64,000 nt of DNA from Streptomyces atratus. GTDB lineage: Bacteria; Actinomycetota; Actinomycetes; Streptomycetales; Streptomycetaceae. A model generated the notes under the pieces. It did not search any database, was not told the origin of the DNA, and worked only from the letters and a program-made list of their open reading frames with translations. Location: contig NZ_BMRN01000004.1 of NCBI RefSeq assembly GCF_014648655.1, positions 372,001 through 436,000 of the forward strand, in the 5' to 3' direction. A program made the position numbers and the translations under genes. The stretch's first letter is position 1; every line of letters starts with the position of its first letter. Below, one piece after another: positions 1-9,400 of the stretch.

Positions 1-180
1 GTTCCGGAACCAGACATGGCGGTATGCGCCACATTGCCCTCCCCGAGCGCGCCATCGAGCTGTTGAGTCTGGCCGCATCTCAGCACGGAATGGCACGCCG
101 GGCCAAGGGGTCGGGGCAATGTCAGGTGAAAGATTTCACAAACGCCCGGACCCGCCGAGAGCCGTGGCAGGGCCCGGAAG
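1..180. other. short leftmost flank, no gene recognised
   Basis: This stretch lies downstream of the PucR-type gene and runs to the window edge. The first ten bases are the palindrome GTTCCGGAAC. I see no convincing reading frame, RNA gene or terminator in it. Confidence 0.4.
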
Positions 181-1941
181 TCAGCTCATACGCAGGGCGA
201 GGAAGAAATCGAGCTTGTCCTCCAGGCGCGAAAGGTCACGCCCCGTCAACTGCTCGATTCGTCCGACCCGGTAGCGCAACGTGTTGACGTGCAGATGGAG
301 CCGGGACGCGCAGCGGGTCCAGGAACCGTCGCAGTCCAGGAAGGCCTCCAGCGTCGGGATCAGCTCCGCGCGATGGCGCCGGTCGTAGTCGCGCAGCGGG
401 TCGAGCAGCCGTGCGGTGAACGCGCGGCGCACGTCGTCGGGGACGAACGGCAGCAGCAGTACGTGCGAGGCCAGCTCGTGGTGCCCGGCCGCGCAGACCC
501 TGCCGGGGCGGGCCGCCGCCACCCGGCGGGCGTGCCGGGCCTCCTCCAGGGCGCCGCGCAGACCCTCGGGGGAGTGCACGGCCGCACTGACACCCAGTGT
601 CAGCCGGCCGTCGTCGGCGAGGCCGGCGGAGAGCGGTTCGCGGACGGCGGCGAGCAGCACATCGGCGTGCAGCGCGGGATCCTCGTCGGCGGAGGCCTCG
701 GCGGGCATCATGTCCGGGCCGGAGTCGTGGGCCGGTGCGGGCGCGGTGACGGCGGGCAGGGGTACGAGGGCGACGGCCTCGTCGCCCGTGTGGGCGACCG
801 CGATCCGGTCCGCGGAGTCGGGGCCGGTGACCGCGGGGTCGACCAGGATCTCCTCCAGCAGCGCCTGGGCGACCGGGCCGCCCGCGACGGCGGAGCCGGA
901 GCTGCCGGCCGGGGCGCCCGTCGTGGCGGAGCCCTCCGCGACACCCCATTCGACCCGCGCCACCACGACCTGCCAGTGCGGCGCGGTCCCGATACCCGGG
1001 AGCAGTACCGGAGCGGCGACCCGCAGCCTGGCGGCGATCTCGGCCGGTGGGGCGCCCGTCTGGACCAGTTCGAGGACTTCCTGGGCGAGCCTGCGGCGGA
1101 CCGTACGGGCCGCATCGCGCCGGTCCCGTTCGACCGCGATCAGCTGGGTGACGCCCTGGAGCAGATCCAGCCGGGCGGGCGGCCAGTCGCTCGCGTCCGC
1201 CTCGACCGCGAGCAGCCAGTCGGAAAGCACCGACTCGCGCACATCGCGGGAGGCGGGGACCGCTCCCCGCCCGGCGTTCCGGATCGGGAAGAGCGAATAC
1301 GTGGTGCCGCCGACCGTGGCCCGGTGCGGGGCCCGGCGGCCGGTGCGGGTGGCGGCCAGATGGTGGCCGGCGAGCGCCGCGCCGACCGGTCCGGCCAGCG
1401 GTGCGTCACCGGCGCCCGCGATCTGCCGGCCGGTGGGGGAGAGCACCCAGGCGTGCAGGTCGAGGTCGGAGCCGAGCAGATCGAGGACCACCTCGGGCCC
1501 ACCGCCTGCCGGGCCCGAGGTCATGAGCCTGCGGTGCCGGTCCACGACCGCGGCCAGATCGCCCGCACGCTCACCGGACACCTGGCGCACCACATGCTCG
1601 GTGATCGTTGCGAACGCAACGGTCTCATGGACGGCGAAGAGCGGCAGCCGGTGCCGCGCACACGCCTCCACCAGATCGCCGGGGATCTCGCCGAGCTCCG
1701 CCTCGCCCGCCGCGAGCCCGGCGACCCCGGCGCCCGTCAGGATCCGTACGAACGGCTCCGAGTCCGTCGCGTCACGGCGCCAGGCCAGGCCCGTCAGGAC
1801 CAGCTCGCCGCCGGACAGATAACGGCTGGGATCCCGCAGGTCGGTGGTCATCACGCCGCGGACGGACCGGTCCAGCTCGTCCTCGCCGCCGAGCAGCCGC
1901 AGGCCCAGCGCGTCGGTCTCCAGCAGTGCGCGCAGCCGCAT
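181..1941 (-). CDS. PucR-family transcriptional regulator of purine catabolism
   Basis: A 586-residue DNA-binding regulator. The N-terminal part (about residues 5-125, with DALGLRLLGG and the STGGELVLTG-like segment LSGGELVLTG) matches the PucR sensory domain. The last 60 residues (about 527-586, LHLHVNTLRYRVGRIEQLTG) are the PucR-type C-terminal helix-turn-helix. The length fits the family. It is divergent from the xanthine dehydrogenase genes across a 426-bp gap, the usual position for a local regulator, so I infer that it controls that operon in response to a purine or ureide signal. The ligand cannot be read from sequence. The ATG at 1941 has a GGCGAG-like ribosome site just upstream. Confidence 0.9.
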   Translation of the reverse strand: MRLRALLETDALGLRLLGGEDELDRSVRGVMTTDLRDPSRYLSGGELVLTGLAWRRDATDSEPFVRILTGAGVAGLAAGEAELGEIPGDLVEACARHRLPLFAVHETVAFATITEHVVRQVSGERAGDLAAVVDRHRRLMTSGPAGGGPEVVLDLLGSDLDLHAWVLSPTGRQIAGAGDAPLAGPVGAALAGHHLAATRTGRRAPHRATVGGTTYSLFPIRNAGRGAVPASRDVRESVLSDWLLAVEADASDWPPARLDLLQGVTQLIAVERDRRDAARTVRRRLAQEVLELVQTGAPPAEIAARLRVAAPVLLPGIGTAPHWQVVVARVEWGVAEGSATTGAPAGSSGSAVAGGPVAQALLEEILVDPAVTGPDSADRIAVAHTGDEAVALVPLPAVTAPAPAHDSGPDMMPAEASADEDPALHADVLLAAVREPLSAGLADDGRLTLGVSAAVHSPEGLRGALEEARHARRVAAARPGRVCAAGHHELASHVLLLPFVPDDVRRAFTARLLDPLRDYDRRHRAELIPTLEAFLDCDGSWTRCASRLHLHVNTLRYRVGRIEQLTGRDLSRLEDKLDFFLALRMS

Positions 1942-2367
1942 CTCGTCGCCGCCGATCTCTTTCGTTGGTGCGGGTGAAAACTGGGTATTGGGGTGAGGTC
2001 ACTGACCCCCGCCATTCGTTCGAATCTACAAGACGAGGAGATCGACCAGCCAACTCCTTCATGGTTTCGGTGACTGCACCGGGTGGAGCACGGCTTGTGT
2101 ACTTGGCCCCACACCGCGTCAACAACACATGAACGACCAGTCGAGGGCCGGCCGTCCCCAGGGCCTGTCGTCGGTCTGCCGCCCGACGTCTGGCACGCAC
2201 GCTCGCGGCGTTGCCGAAGAGCCCTGGTAGCTCCGCTACGAGGCCCCTCCGGCGCCTTGCGATCGCATGCACCGGACGCCGTGCGGCCGTCCTGCGGACG
2301 ACGACGGCAGACCGACGACAGGCCCTGGCCCCAGCGAACGACCCGATTCAGAAGAAGAGAGCCACTC
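1942..2367. promoter_or_regulatory. divergent control region between pucR-like gene and xanthine dehydrogenase operon
   Basis: This 426-bp gap must hold the promoters of both divergent transcription units. The clearest element is the 11-bp palindrome GGTCACTGACC at 1997-2007, 56 bp upstream of the regulator start, which is a possible operator. The part from about 2130 to 2340 is GC-rich and has no gene I recognise. Assignment of the palindrome to the PucR-like protein is inference. Confidence 0.4.
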
Positions 2368-3258
2368 ATGGACTTCCTTCGCCCCGCCAGGTGGGAGGAG
2401 GCGCTCGCCGCCAAGGCCGAGCACCCGACGGCTGTGCCCATCGCGGGTGGCACCGATGTGATGGTCGAGATCAACTTCGACCACCGGCGGCCCGAGTACC
2501 TCCTGGACCTGAACCGCATCGGAGAGCTGTCCGAATGGGAGGTGGGCCAGGAGAACGTACGGCTCGGCGCCTGTGTCCCGTACAGCCACATCATGGAGCA
2601 TCTGCGCGCCGAGCTGCCCGGACTGGCACTCGCCTCGCACACCGTCGCCTCGCCACAGATCCGCAACCGCGGCGGCGTCGGCGGCAACCTGGGCACCGCG
2701 TCGCCCGCCGGGGACGCCCACCCGGCGCTGCTCGCCGCAGGCGCCGAGGTCGAGGCCGAATCCGTCCGCGGGACCAGGATGATCCCGATCGACGCCTTCT
2801 ACACCGGCGTCAAGCGCAACGCCCTCGCCCCGGACGAGCTGATCCGGGCCGTGCACATCAAGAAGGCCGACGGGCCGCAGCAGTATTCCAAGGTCGGCAC
2901 CCGCAACGCGATGGTCATCGCCGTCTGTGCCTTCGGACTGGCCCTGCACCCCGAGACCCGCACGGTCCGCACCGGCATCGGCTCGGCCGCCCCCACACCC
3001 GTACGGGCGAAGGAGGCCGAGGAATTCCTGAACGCCGCGCTCGAAGAGGGCGGATTCTGGGACAGCCGCACGATCATCACCCCGTCCATCGCCAAACAGT
3101 TCGCCGACCTCGCCGCCGGTGCCTGCAACCCGATCGACGATGTACGCGGCACCGCGAGCTATCGCAGGCACGCGGTCGGGATCATGGCCCGCCGCACCCT
3201 CGGCTGGACCTGGGAGTCGTACCGCGGCAACGGCCGCAGCACCGAAGGAGCTGCCTGA
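2368..3258 (+). CDS. xanthine dehydrogenase, FAD-binding subunit
   Basis: A 296-residue flavin subunit of the molybdenum hydroxylase that oxidises hypoxanthine and xanthine to urate in the cytoplasm. It passes electrons from the iron-sulfur subunit to the acceptor through FAD. The flavin loops are visible near the N-terminus (PIAGGTDVMVEIN) and in the middle (QIRNRGGVGGNLGTASPAGD), followed by the CO-dehydrogenase flavoprotein C-terminal domain. The ATG at 2368 was chosen because the family starts right at the MDFLRPA-like segment; a longer open frame upstream has no family similarity. It is the first gene of an operon, with only 2 bp to the next gene. Confidence 0.93.
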   Translation: MDFLRPARWEEALAAKAEHPTAVPIAGGTDVMVEINFDHRRPEYLLDLNRIGELSEWEVGQENVRLGACVPYSHIMEHLRAELPGLALASHTVASPQIRNRGGVGGNLGTASPAGDAHPALLAAGAEVEAESVRGTRMIPIDAFYTGVKRNALAPDELIRAVHIKKADGPQQYSKVGTRNAMVIAVCAFGLALHPETRTVRTGIGSAAPTPVRAKEAEEFLNAALEEGGFWDSRTIITPSIAKQFADLAAGACNPIDDVRGTASYRRHAVGIMARRTLGWTWESYRGNGRSTEGAA

Positions 3259-3260
3259 TC

Positions 3261-3887
3261 ATGCGCGTCAATTTCACGGTCAACGGCCGCAGGTACGAAG
3301 CGGACGACGTCTGGGAAGGCGAGTCCCTCCTCTATGTGCTGCGTGAGCGGATGGGCCTGCCCGGCTCGAAGAACGCCTGCGAGCAGGGCGAGTGCGGTTC
3401 CTGCACGGTCCGTCTGGACGGTGTCCCGGTCTGCTCCTGTCTGGTCGCGGCGGGCCAGGTGGAGGGCCGCGAGGTCGTCACCGTAGAAGGCCTCGCCGAC
3501 TTCGCCGCCCGGCGCTCCCAGGCACACCCCGGCAGGGGGCACCTCCCGCACGCGGAGCGCAGTGGGGGAGGCTGTGCCTCCGGCGCCTGTGGCACCGCAC
3601 TCGACAAGGCCCGGCAGTGGGAGGCCGAGCCGGCCGGCGAGGAGACCCGGGACACCGGTGAACTCTCGCCGATCCAGCAGGCGTTCATCGACGCGGGCGC
3701 CGTCCAGTGCGGCTTCTGCACCCCTGGTCTGCTGGTCGCCGCCGACGAGCTGCTGGAGCGCAACCCGGAACCGTCCGACGCGGACATCCGCGAGGCGCTC
3801 TCCGGCAACCTCTGCCGCTGCACCGGCTACGAGAAGATCCTCGACGCGGTCCGTCTCGCGGCCGCCCGCGCGGAAGAAACGGTCTGA
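3261..3887 (+). CDS. xanthine dehydrogenase, 2Fe-2S subunit, with a repeat-derived insert
   Basis: A 208-residue two-cluster ferredoxin-like subunit carrying electrons from the molybdenum centre to FAD. The first cluster ligands are C40, C45, C48 and C58 or C60 (NACEQGECGSC), and the second cluster motif is CGFCTPG followed by CRC. Between the two domains the protein carries an extra Gly/Arg/His-rich segment, about residues 87-106, encoded by a palindromic repeat-like DNA element at 3521-3578 that keeps the frame open. That linker is normally variable, so function is probably kept. The ATG follows the FAD-subunit stop by 2 bp, which suggests coupled translation. Confidence 0.92.
   Translation: MRVNFTVNGRRYEADDVWEGESLLYVLRERMGLPGSKNACEQGECGSCTVRLDGVPVCSCLVAAGQVEGREVVTVEGLADFAARRSQAHPGRGHLPHAERSGGGCASGACGTALDKARQWEAEPAGEETRDTGELSPIQQAFIDAGAVQCGFCTPGLLVAADELLERNPEPSDADIREALSGNLCRCTGYEKILDAVRLAAARAEETV
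3521..3578. repeat. palindromic repeat-like element inside the 2Fe-2S subunit gene
   Basis: An imperfect inverted repeat with outer arms GGCACA (3521-3526) and TGTGCC (3573-3578) and inner arms around CACCTCCCGC and GTGGGGGAGG. The GGGGGCACCTCCC...TGGGGGAGG pattern resembles a dispersed intergenic palindrome that I recall from Streptomyces genomes. Here it sits in a coding region without breaking the frame. That it is a copy of that family is from memory and was not searched. Confidence 0.55.
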
Positions 3888-3889
3888 CG

Positions 3890-6274
3890 ATGGGCGTTAC
3901 CGGCAACCCCACCAGCATCAACCAGGGCACCCGCACCAAGGGCGGCATCGGTGAGTCCACGCTGCGCCCGGACGGCATCCTGAAGGTCACCGGCGAATTC
4001 GCGTACTCCTCCGACATGTGGCACGAGGACATGCTCTGGGGCCACACGCTGCGCTCCACCGTCGCGCACGCCGAGATCGTCTCCATCGACACTTCGGAAG
4101 CGCTCGCCACGTCCGGCGTCTACGCCGTACTCACCTACGACGACCTGCCGACCTCGGTGAAGAACTACGGGCTCGAGATCCAGGACACCCCGGTCCTCGC
4201 CCACGGCAAGGTCCGTCACCACGGCGAGCCGGTGGCGCTCGTCGCCGCCGACCACCCGGAGACGGCCCGCCGCGCCGCCGCGAAGATCAAGATCGACTAC
4301 CGCGAGCTGCCCGTCATCACCGACGAGGCGTCCGCCACCGCCCCCGACGCGATCCTCGTCCACGAGGGACGGGGTGACCACCACGCCGGGCACGTCCCGC
4401 ACCCGAACATCGTCCACCGTCAGCCCATCGTCCGCGGCGACGCGGACGCGGCGGCGGCCCGCGCCGATGTCATCGTGAGCGGGGAGTACGTCTTCGGCAT
4501 GCAGGACCAGGCCTTCCTCGGCCCCGAGTCCGGTCTGGCCGTGCCCGCCGAGGACGGCGGCGTCGACCTGTACGTCGCCACCCAGTGGCTGCACTCCGAC
4601 CTGCGCCAGATCGCCCCCGTCCTCGGCCTGCCCGAGGACAAGGTCCGCATGACGCTCTCCGGCGTCGGTGGTGCCTTCGGCGGCCGTGAGGACCTGTCGA
4701 TGCAGATCCACGCCTGCCTGCTCGCCCTGCGCACCGGCAAGCCGGTCAAGATCGTCTACAACCGGTTCGAGTCCTTCTTCGGGCATGTGCACCGTCACCC
4801 CGCCAAGCTCTGGTACGAGCACGGCGCCACCCGCGACGGCAAGCTGACCCATATGAAATGTCGCATCGTACTGGACGGCGGAGCTTATGCCTCCGCTTCT
4901 CCGGCCGTCGTCGGCAACGCCTCCTCGCTCAGCGTTGGCCCTTACGTCATCGACGACGTCGACATCGAGGCCATCGCGCTCTACACCAACAACCCGCCGT
5001 GTGGCGCCATGCGCGGCTTCGGCGCGGTCCAGGCATGCTTCGCCTACGAGGCCCAGATGGACAAGCTCGCCGCCGAACTCTCCATGGACCCGGTCGAGTT
5101 CAGGCAGCTCAACGCCATGGAGCAGGGCACCCTCCTACCGACCGGACAGGTCGTCGACTCGCCCGCGCCGGTCGCCGAGCTGCTGCGCCGGGTCAAGGCC
5201 AGGCCGCTGCCGCCCGAGCGCCAGTGGGAGGTGGCGGGCGAGCCGGCCGATGTACGGGCCCTGCCCGGCGGACTGTCCAACACCACCCACGGCGAAGGCG
5301 TCGTACGCGGCATCGGCTACGCCGTCGGCCTCAAGAACGTCGGCTTCTCCGAGGGCTTCGACGACTACTCCACCGCCCGGGTGCGCATGGAGGTCATCGG
5401 CGGCGAACCCGTCGCGACCGTGCACACCGCGATGGCCGAGGTCGGGCAGGGCGGCGTCACCGTCCACGCCCAGATCGCCCGTACCGAACTCGGCGTCGCC
5501 CAGGTCACCATCCGCCCGGCCGACACCCAGGTCGGCTCGGCCGGCTCCACCTCCGCCTCCCGGCAGACGTATGTCACCGGCGGCGCAGTGAAGCACTCCT
5601 GCGAGGCCGTCCGCGAGAAGGTCCTGGAGATGGGCCGTCGCAAGTTCGGTACGTACCACCCCGCCTGGGCCACCGCCGAACTGCTCCTGGAGGGCGGCAA
5701 GGTCGTCACCGACGGCGGCGAGGTACTGGCCGATCTGGTCGACGTACTGGAGGACGAGGCGGTCGACATCGAGCTGGAGTGGCGCCACCGGCCCACCGAG
5801 GCGTTCGACCTCCGTACCGGACAGGGCAACGGCCATGTCCAGTACTCCTTCGCCGCCCACCGAGCGGTCGTCGAGGTCGACACCGAACTCGGCCTGGTCA
5901 AGGTCATCGAACTGGCCTGCGCCCAGGACGTCGGCAAGGCCCTCAACCCGCTGTCCGTCGAAGGACAGATCCAGGGCGGTACCACCCAGGGCCTGGGCGT
6001 CGCCGTCATGGAGGAGATCCTCGTCGACCCGAAGACCGCGAAGGTGCGCAACCCGTCCTTCACGGACTATCTGATCCCCACCATCCTCGACACCCCGACG
6101 ATCCCGGTCGATGTGCTCGAACTCGCCGACGACCACGCCCCGTACGGGCTCCGTGGCATCGGTGAGGCCCCCACCCTCTCGTCGACCCCGGCCGTTCTCG
6201 CGGCGATCCGGAACGCGACGGGCCTGGAGCTCAACAGGACGCCGGTACGCCCCGAGCACATCACCGGCACCTGA
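3890..6274 (+). CDS. xanthine dehydrogenase, molybdopterin-binding catalytic subunit
   Basis: A 794-residue catalytic subunit that hydroxylates the purine at the molybdenum cofactor. The sequence shows the a/b hammerhead domain at the N-terminus (residues about 20-130), the molybdopterin loop GGAFGGRED, and near the C-terminus the conserved RGIGEAP segment, whose Glu is the catalytic base in this family. The gene starts 2 bp after the 2Fe-2S subunit stop, so the three subunits form one translationally close operon (order FAD, FeS, Mo). The full length is present and no key motif is missing. Hypoxanthine/xanthine as substrate is supported by the neighbouring permease, XdhC and PucR-like regulator. 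Confidence 0.95.
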   Translation: MGVTGNPTSINQGTRTKGGIGESTLRPDGILKVTGEFAYSSDMWHEDMLWGHTLRSTVAHAEIVSIDTSEALATSGVYAVLTYDDLPTSVKNYGLEIQDTPVLAHGKVRHHGEPVALVAADHPETARRAAAKIKIDYRELPVITDEASATAPDAILVHEGRGDHHAGHVPHPNIVHRQPIVRGDADAAAARADVIVSGEYVFGMQDQAFLGPESGLAVPAEDGGVDLYVATQWLHSDLRQIAPVLGLPEDKVRMTLSGVGGAFGGREDLSMQIHACLLALRTGKPVKIVYNRFESFFGHVHRHPAKLWYEHGATRDGKLTHMKCRIVLDGGAYASASPAVVGNASSLSVGPYVIDDVDIEAIALYTNNPPCGAMRGFGAVQACFAYEAQMDKLAAELSMDPVEFRQLNAMEQGTLLPTGQVVDSPAPVAELLRRVKARPLPPERQWEVAGEPADVRALPGGLSNTTHGEGVVRGIGYAVGLKNVGFSEGFDDYSTARVRMEVIGGEPVATVHTAMAEVGQGGVTVHAQIARTELGVAQVTIRPADTQVGSAGSTSASRQTYVTGGAVKHSCEAVREKVLEMGRRKFGTYHPAWATAELLLEGGKVVTDGGEVLADLVDVLEDEAVDIELEWRHRPTEAFDLRTGQGNGHVQYSFAAHRAVVEVDTELGLVKVIELACAQDVGKALNPLSVEGQIQGGTTQGLGVAVMEEILVDPKTAKVRNPSFTDYLIPTILDTPTIPVDVLELADDHAPYGLRGIGEAPTLSSTPAVLAAIRNATGLELNRTPVRPEHITGT

Positions 6275-6623
6275 GTCACTGCTGCCTCCTGAACTCTCCG
6301 GGCGGTGCGCGCCTCCCAGGAACGTCACACTTCCGCCGCCCGCACCGCCCGGAGTGCCCAAGTGCCGTACCGCTCACGGCCATTGAGTCCACCCCGCCCC
6401 GAAAGGGCAGTACTACGCAGTACCCGTGGTCGCGGTACCGCAGTACCGCAGTGCCAGCAGTGCGGGTGACACCGCATGCAACACGTCACACGTCACATTC
6501 CACTCTGCATGAACAGTTCGTCTCGGGCCGTCCCCCGGGTCGTGCCGCCAGCGCAGTCATCCCAAATCCCGCATATCGATTCTTCATCGCGGGTGCCCCT
6601 GTGAACCTTGGGAGTCAGGCATC
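6275..6623. promoter_or_regulatory. intergenic region with clustered GCAGTRC repeats
   Basis: This 349-bp gap separates the dehydrogenase operon from the permease and contains no gene. A cluster of five short direct repeats GCAGTAC/GCAGTGC starts at 6407, 6417, 6440, 6448 and 6457. The region from 6500 to 6600 is less GC-rich and probably carries the permease promoter. I looked for a purine riboswitch and did not recognise one. GGGAG at 6610-6614 is the likely ribosome site of the permease. Confidence 0.35.
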
Positions 6624-8075
6624 ATGACCCAGCAGTCAGTGGAGCCCAGGACCAGTGCGGAGGATGCGGGCCCGGGCTCGCGCGTCCCCGCCGGAAGATC
6701 CTGGCTCGACCGGTACTTCCACATCTCCGACCGTGGCTCCACCGTCGCACGCGAAGTGCGCGGCGGCATCACCACCTTCATGGCGATGTGTTACATCCTT
6801 CTGCTCAACCCGCTCCTGCTGTCCGGCCCGGACGCGGCGGGCCACCGCCTCAGCCACGCCGGGCTGATCACGGCGACCGCGCTCGCCGCAGCCGTCTCCA
6901 CCCTGCTGATGGGTTTCATCGGCAAGGTGCCGCTCGCGCTCGCCGCGGGGCTCTCCGTCTCCGGCGTGCTCGCCACTCAGGTGGCACCCCATATGACCTG
7001 GCCGCAGGCCATGGGCATGTGTGTGATGTACGGCGCGGTGATCGTGCTGCTGGTCGTCACCGGGCTGCGCGAGATCATCATGAACGCGATACCCCTGGCC
7101 CTGAAGCACGGCATCACCATCGGCATCGGCCTGTTCATCGCGCTGATCGGCCTGGTCAACGCCGGCTTCGTGGGCAAGGGCGCCCCGGTCACGCTCGGCG
7201 TGGGCGGGCAGCTCTCCGGCTGGCCCGTACTGCTCTTCTGCGTCACCCTGCTGCTCATCTTCATGCTCCAGGCCCGTAATGTGCCCGGCGCGATCCTGAT
7301 CGGGATTGTGGTCGGCACGATCCTCGCCGTCGTCGTCAACGCTGTCGGTGACATCGGCCCCGAGGCATGGGGCGGCAGCGCACCCGAACTGCAAGGCAGC
7401 GCTGTCTCCATGCCGGACTTCGGGCTCTTCGGCCATGTCGAGTTCGGCGGCTGGGGCGACATCGGCGTGATGACCGTCGGCGTGATCGTCTTCACCCTGG
7501 TGCTGGCCGGCTTCTTCGACGCGATGGCGACCATCATCGGCGTCGGTACGGAGGCCGGGCTCGCCGACAGCAAGGGCCGGATGCCGGGCCTGTCCAAGGC
7601 GCTGTTCATCGACGGCGCGGGCGGGGCGATCGGCGGTGTCTCCGGAGCCTCCGGCCAGACCGTCTTCATCGAGTCGGCGACCGGCGTCGGCGAGGGGGCC
7701 CGCACGGGTCTGTCCTCCATCGTCACCGGTGTGCTCTTCGCCGCCGGACTGTTCTTCACCCCGCTCGCCCAGATCGTGCCGGGGCCGATCGCCGCCGCCG
7801 CGCTGGTCGTCATCGGCGCGATGATGATGCAGAACGCCCGCCATGTCGACTGGAGCGACCGCTCCGTCGCGGTGCCGGTCTTCCTGACCGTGGCTCTGAT
7901 GCCGTTCACGTACTCCATCACCGCCGGAGTGGGCGCCGGAGTGATCTCCTTCGCCGCGATCAAGGCGGCGCAGGGCAAGTTCCGTGAGGTCGGTGCCTTC
8001 ATGTGGGTGCTGACCGGCGTGTTCGTCGTGTACTTCGCGCTCAGCCCGATCGAGAGCTGGATCGGCGCCAAGTAG
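6624..8075 (+). CDS. AzgA/NCS2-type purine (hypoxanthine/guanine/xanthine) permease
   Basis: A 483-residue integral membrane transporter. After a hydrophilic N-terminus comes the signature VRGGITTFMAMCYILLLNP, typical of AzgA/PbuG-type permeases. It is followed by about 12-14 hydrophobic segments and the conserved central segment around FFDAMATIIGVGTEAG. It imports a purine base by proton symport (family knowledge). Its position between the xanthine dehydrogenase subunits and XdhC suggests that it feeds that enzyme. GGGAG about ten bases upstream of the ATG supports the start. Confidence 0.9.
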   Translation: MTQQSVEPRTSAEDAGPGSRVPAGRSWLDRYFHISDRGSTVAREVRGGITTFMAMCYILLLNPLLLSGPDAAGHRLSHAGLITATALAAAVSTLLMGFIGKVPLALAAGLSVSGVLATQVAPHMTWPQAMGMCVMYGAVIVLLVVTGLREIIMNAIPLALKHGITIGIGLFIALIGLVNAGFVGKGAPVTLGVGGQLSGWPVLLFCVTLLLIFMLQARNVPGAILIGIVVGTILAVVVNAVGDIGPEAWGGSAPELQGSAVSMPDFGLFGHVEFGGWGDIGVMTVGVIVFTLVLAGFFDAMATIIGVGTEAGLADSKGRMPGLSKALFIDGAGGAIGGVSGASGQTVFIESATGVGEGARTGLSSIVTGVLFAAGLFFTPLAQIVPGPIAAAALVVIGAMMMQNARHVDWSDRSVAVPVFLTVALMPFTYSITAGVGAGVISFAAIKAAQGKFREVGAFMWVLTGVFVVYFALSPIESWIGAK

Positions 8076-8140
8076 GACCGGCCCGCACAAGGCTCGTCCG
8101 CCCCTCCGCCCCTCCGCACACCTGTAGAAGGAGAAACGCC

Positions 8141-9292
8141 GTGCTGGACATCGCCGAAGAGCTCAACCGGTGGGTCGAGCAGGGACGCGACTTCGCCGTG
8201 GCCACTGTTGTGGCGGTCGGCGGCAGCGCGCCCCGGCAGCCGGGAGCCGCCCTCGCCGTCGACCGCGACGGCACGGCGATCGGATCAGTCTCCGGCGGGT
8301 GTGTGGAGGGCGCGGTGTACGAACTGTGCGGGCAGGCACTGGACGACGGCATCACAGTGCGTGAACGGTTCGGCTACAGCGACGAGGACGCTTTCGCGGT
8401 CGGACTGACCTGCGGCGGCGTCATCGACATCCTGGTGACACCGGTCCGTGCGGACGACCCCGCACGGGCGGTGTTCGCCGCCGCGCTCGCCGCCGCCGCA
8501 CGGGGTCGGGCGGCGACGGTCGCCAGGATCACCGACGGGCCCGCGGAACTCCTCGGCCACCCCCTGCTCGTCCACCCCGACGGCTCGTACGAGGGCGGGT
8601 TCGGCGGACACCCGGAGCTGGACCGCACCGCTGCGGCCGACGCCCGCGCGATGCTGGACGCGGGCCGCACCGGCTCCGTCACCATCGGCGCCGAGGGCTC
8701 GCGCTGCGGGCAACCGCTCACCCTGCTCGTCGAATCGAGCGTCCCGCCGCCCCGGATGATCGTCTTCGGGGCCATCGACTTCGCCTCGGCGCTGGTCCGG
8801 GCAGGAAAGTTCCTCGGGTACCACGTCACATTGTGCGACGCTCGCCCCGTCTTCGCCACGAAGGCCCGCTTTCCAGAGGCCGACGAGCTGGTCGTCGACT
8901 GGCCGCACCGCTATCTCGCGACGACCGATGTCGACGCGCGCACCGTCCTGTGCGTCCTCACCCACGACGCCAAGTTCGATGTTCCTTTGCTGGAACTGGC
9001 GTTGAGGCTGCCGGTGGCGTACGTCGGAGCGATGGGCTCGCGCCGTACCCATCTGGAGCGCAACGACCGGCTGCGTGACGTCGGCGTCACGGAGCTGGAA
9101 CTGGCCAGGCTGCACTCGCCGATCGGCCTCGACCTCGGCGCCCGTACCCCTGAGGAGACCGCGCTGTCGATCGCCGCCGAAATCGTCGCCGACCGGCGCG
9201 GCGGCAGCGGCGTACCGCTCAAGGGCGCACACACCCCGATCCACCACGAGGACGGCCGGACATCGACGGGATTGATCACGTCCGTGGCCTGA
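8141..9292 (+). CDS. xdhC: XdhC-family xanthine dehydrogenase maturation factor
   Basis: A 383-residue protein that in this family binds and sulfurates the molybdenum cofactor and inserts it into xanthine dehydrogenase. The N-terminal XdhC/CoxI domain is clear (VATVVAVGGSAPRQPG, then GSVSGGCVEGAV). The C-terminal Rossmann-like domain follows from about residue 205 (MIVFGAIDFASALVRAG, YVGAMGSRRTH). The GTG start at 8141 is preceded by AGAAGGAGA, a strong ribosome site. It lies 65 bp after the permease and closes the purine gene cluster. Confidence 0.93.
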   Translation: MLDIAEELNRWVEQGRDFAVATVVAVGGSAPRQPGAALAVDRDGTAIGSVSGGCVEGAVYELCGQALDDGITVRERFGYSDEDAFAVGLTCGGVIDILVTPVRADDPARAVFAAALAAAARGRAATVARITDGPAELLGHPLLVHPDGSYEGGFGGHPELDRTAAADARAMLDAGRTGSVTIGAEGSRCGQPLTLLVESSVPPPRMIVFGAIDFASALVRAGKFLGYHVTLCDARPVFATKARFPEADELVVDWPHRYLATTDVDARTVLCVLTHDAKFDVPLLELALRLPVAYVGAMGSRRTHLERNDRLRDVGVTELELARLHSPIGLDLGARTPEETALSIAAEIVADRRGGSGVPLKGAHTPIHHEDGRTSTGLITSVA

Positions 9293-9385
9293 ACCGTCCC
9301 GTGAACCATGATTGTCCGTGGGCGGGTTGCCGCCACGGCGGTTTCACGCCAGGTGTGAACTCAACCGTAGCTTCGGTTTTGCCTT

Positions 9386-9400
9386 TAGATCTGCTGCATG
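9386..9400 (+). promoter_or_regulatory. possible leaderless promoter of the secreted subtilisin gene
   Basis: The hexamer TAGATC (9386-9391) matches the actinobacterial -10 pattern TAnnnT at five of six positions at best. It lies so that transcription seven bases downstream would begin on the A of the ATG at 9398. There is no Shine-Dalgarno sequence upstream. I see no good -35 element, so this is tentative. Confidence 0.3.

Noticed and set aside
6275..6623. Possible purine riboswitch in front of the permease gene
   Set aside because: I could not find the three-way junction arrangement or conserved core bases of purine aptamers; only short direct repeats are present.
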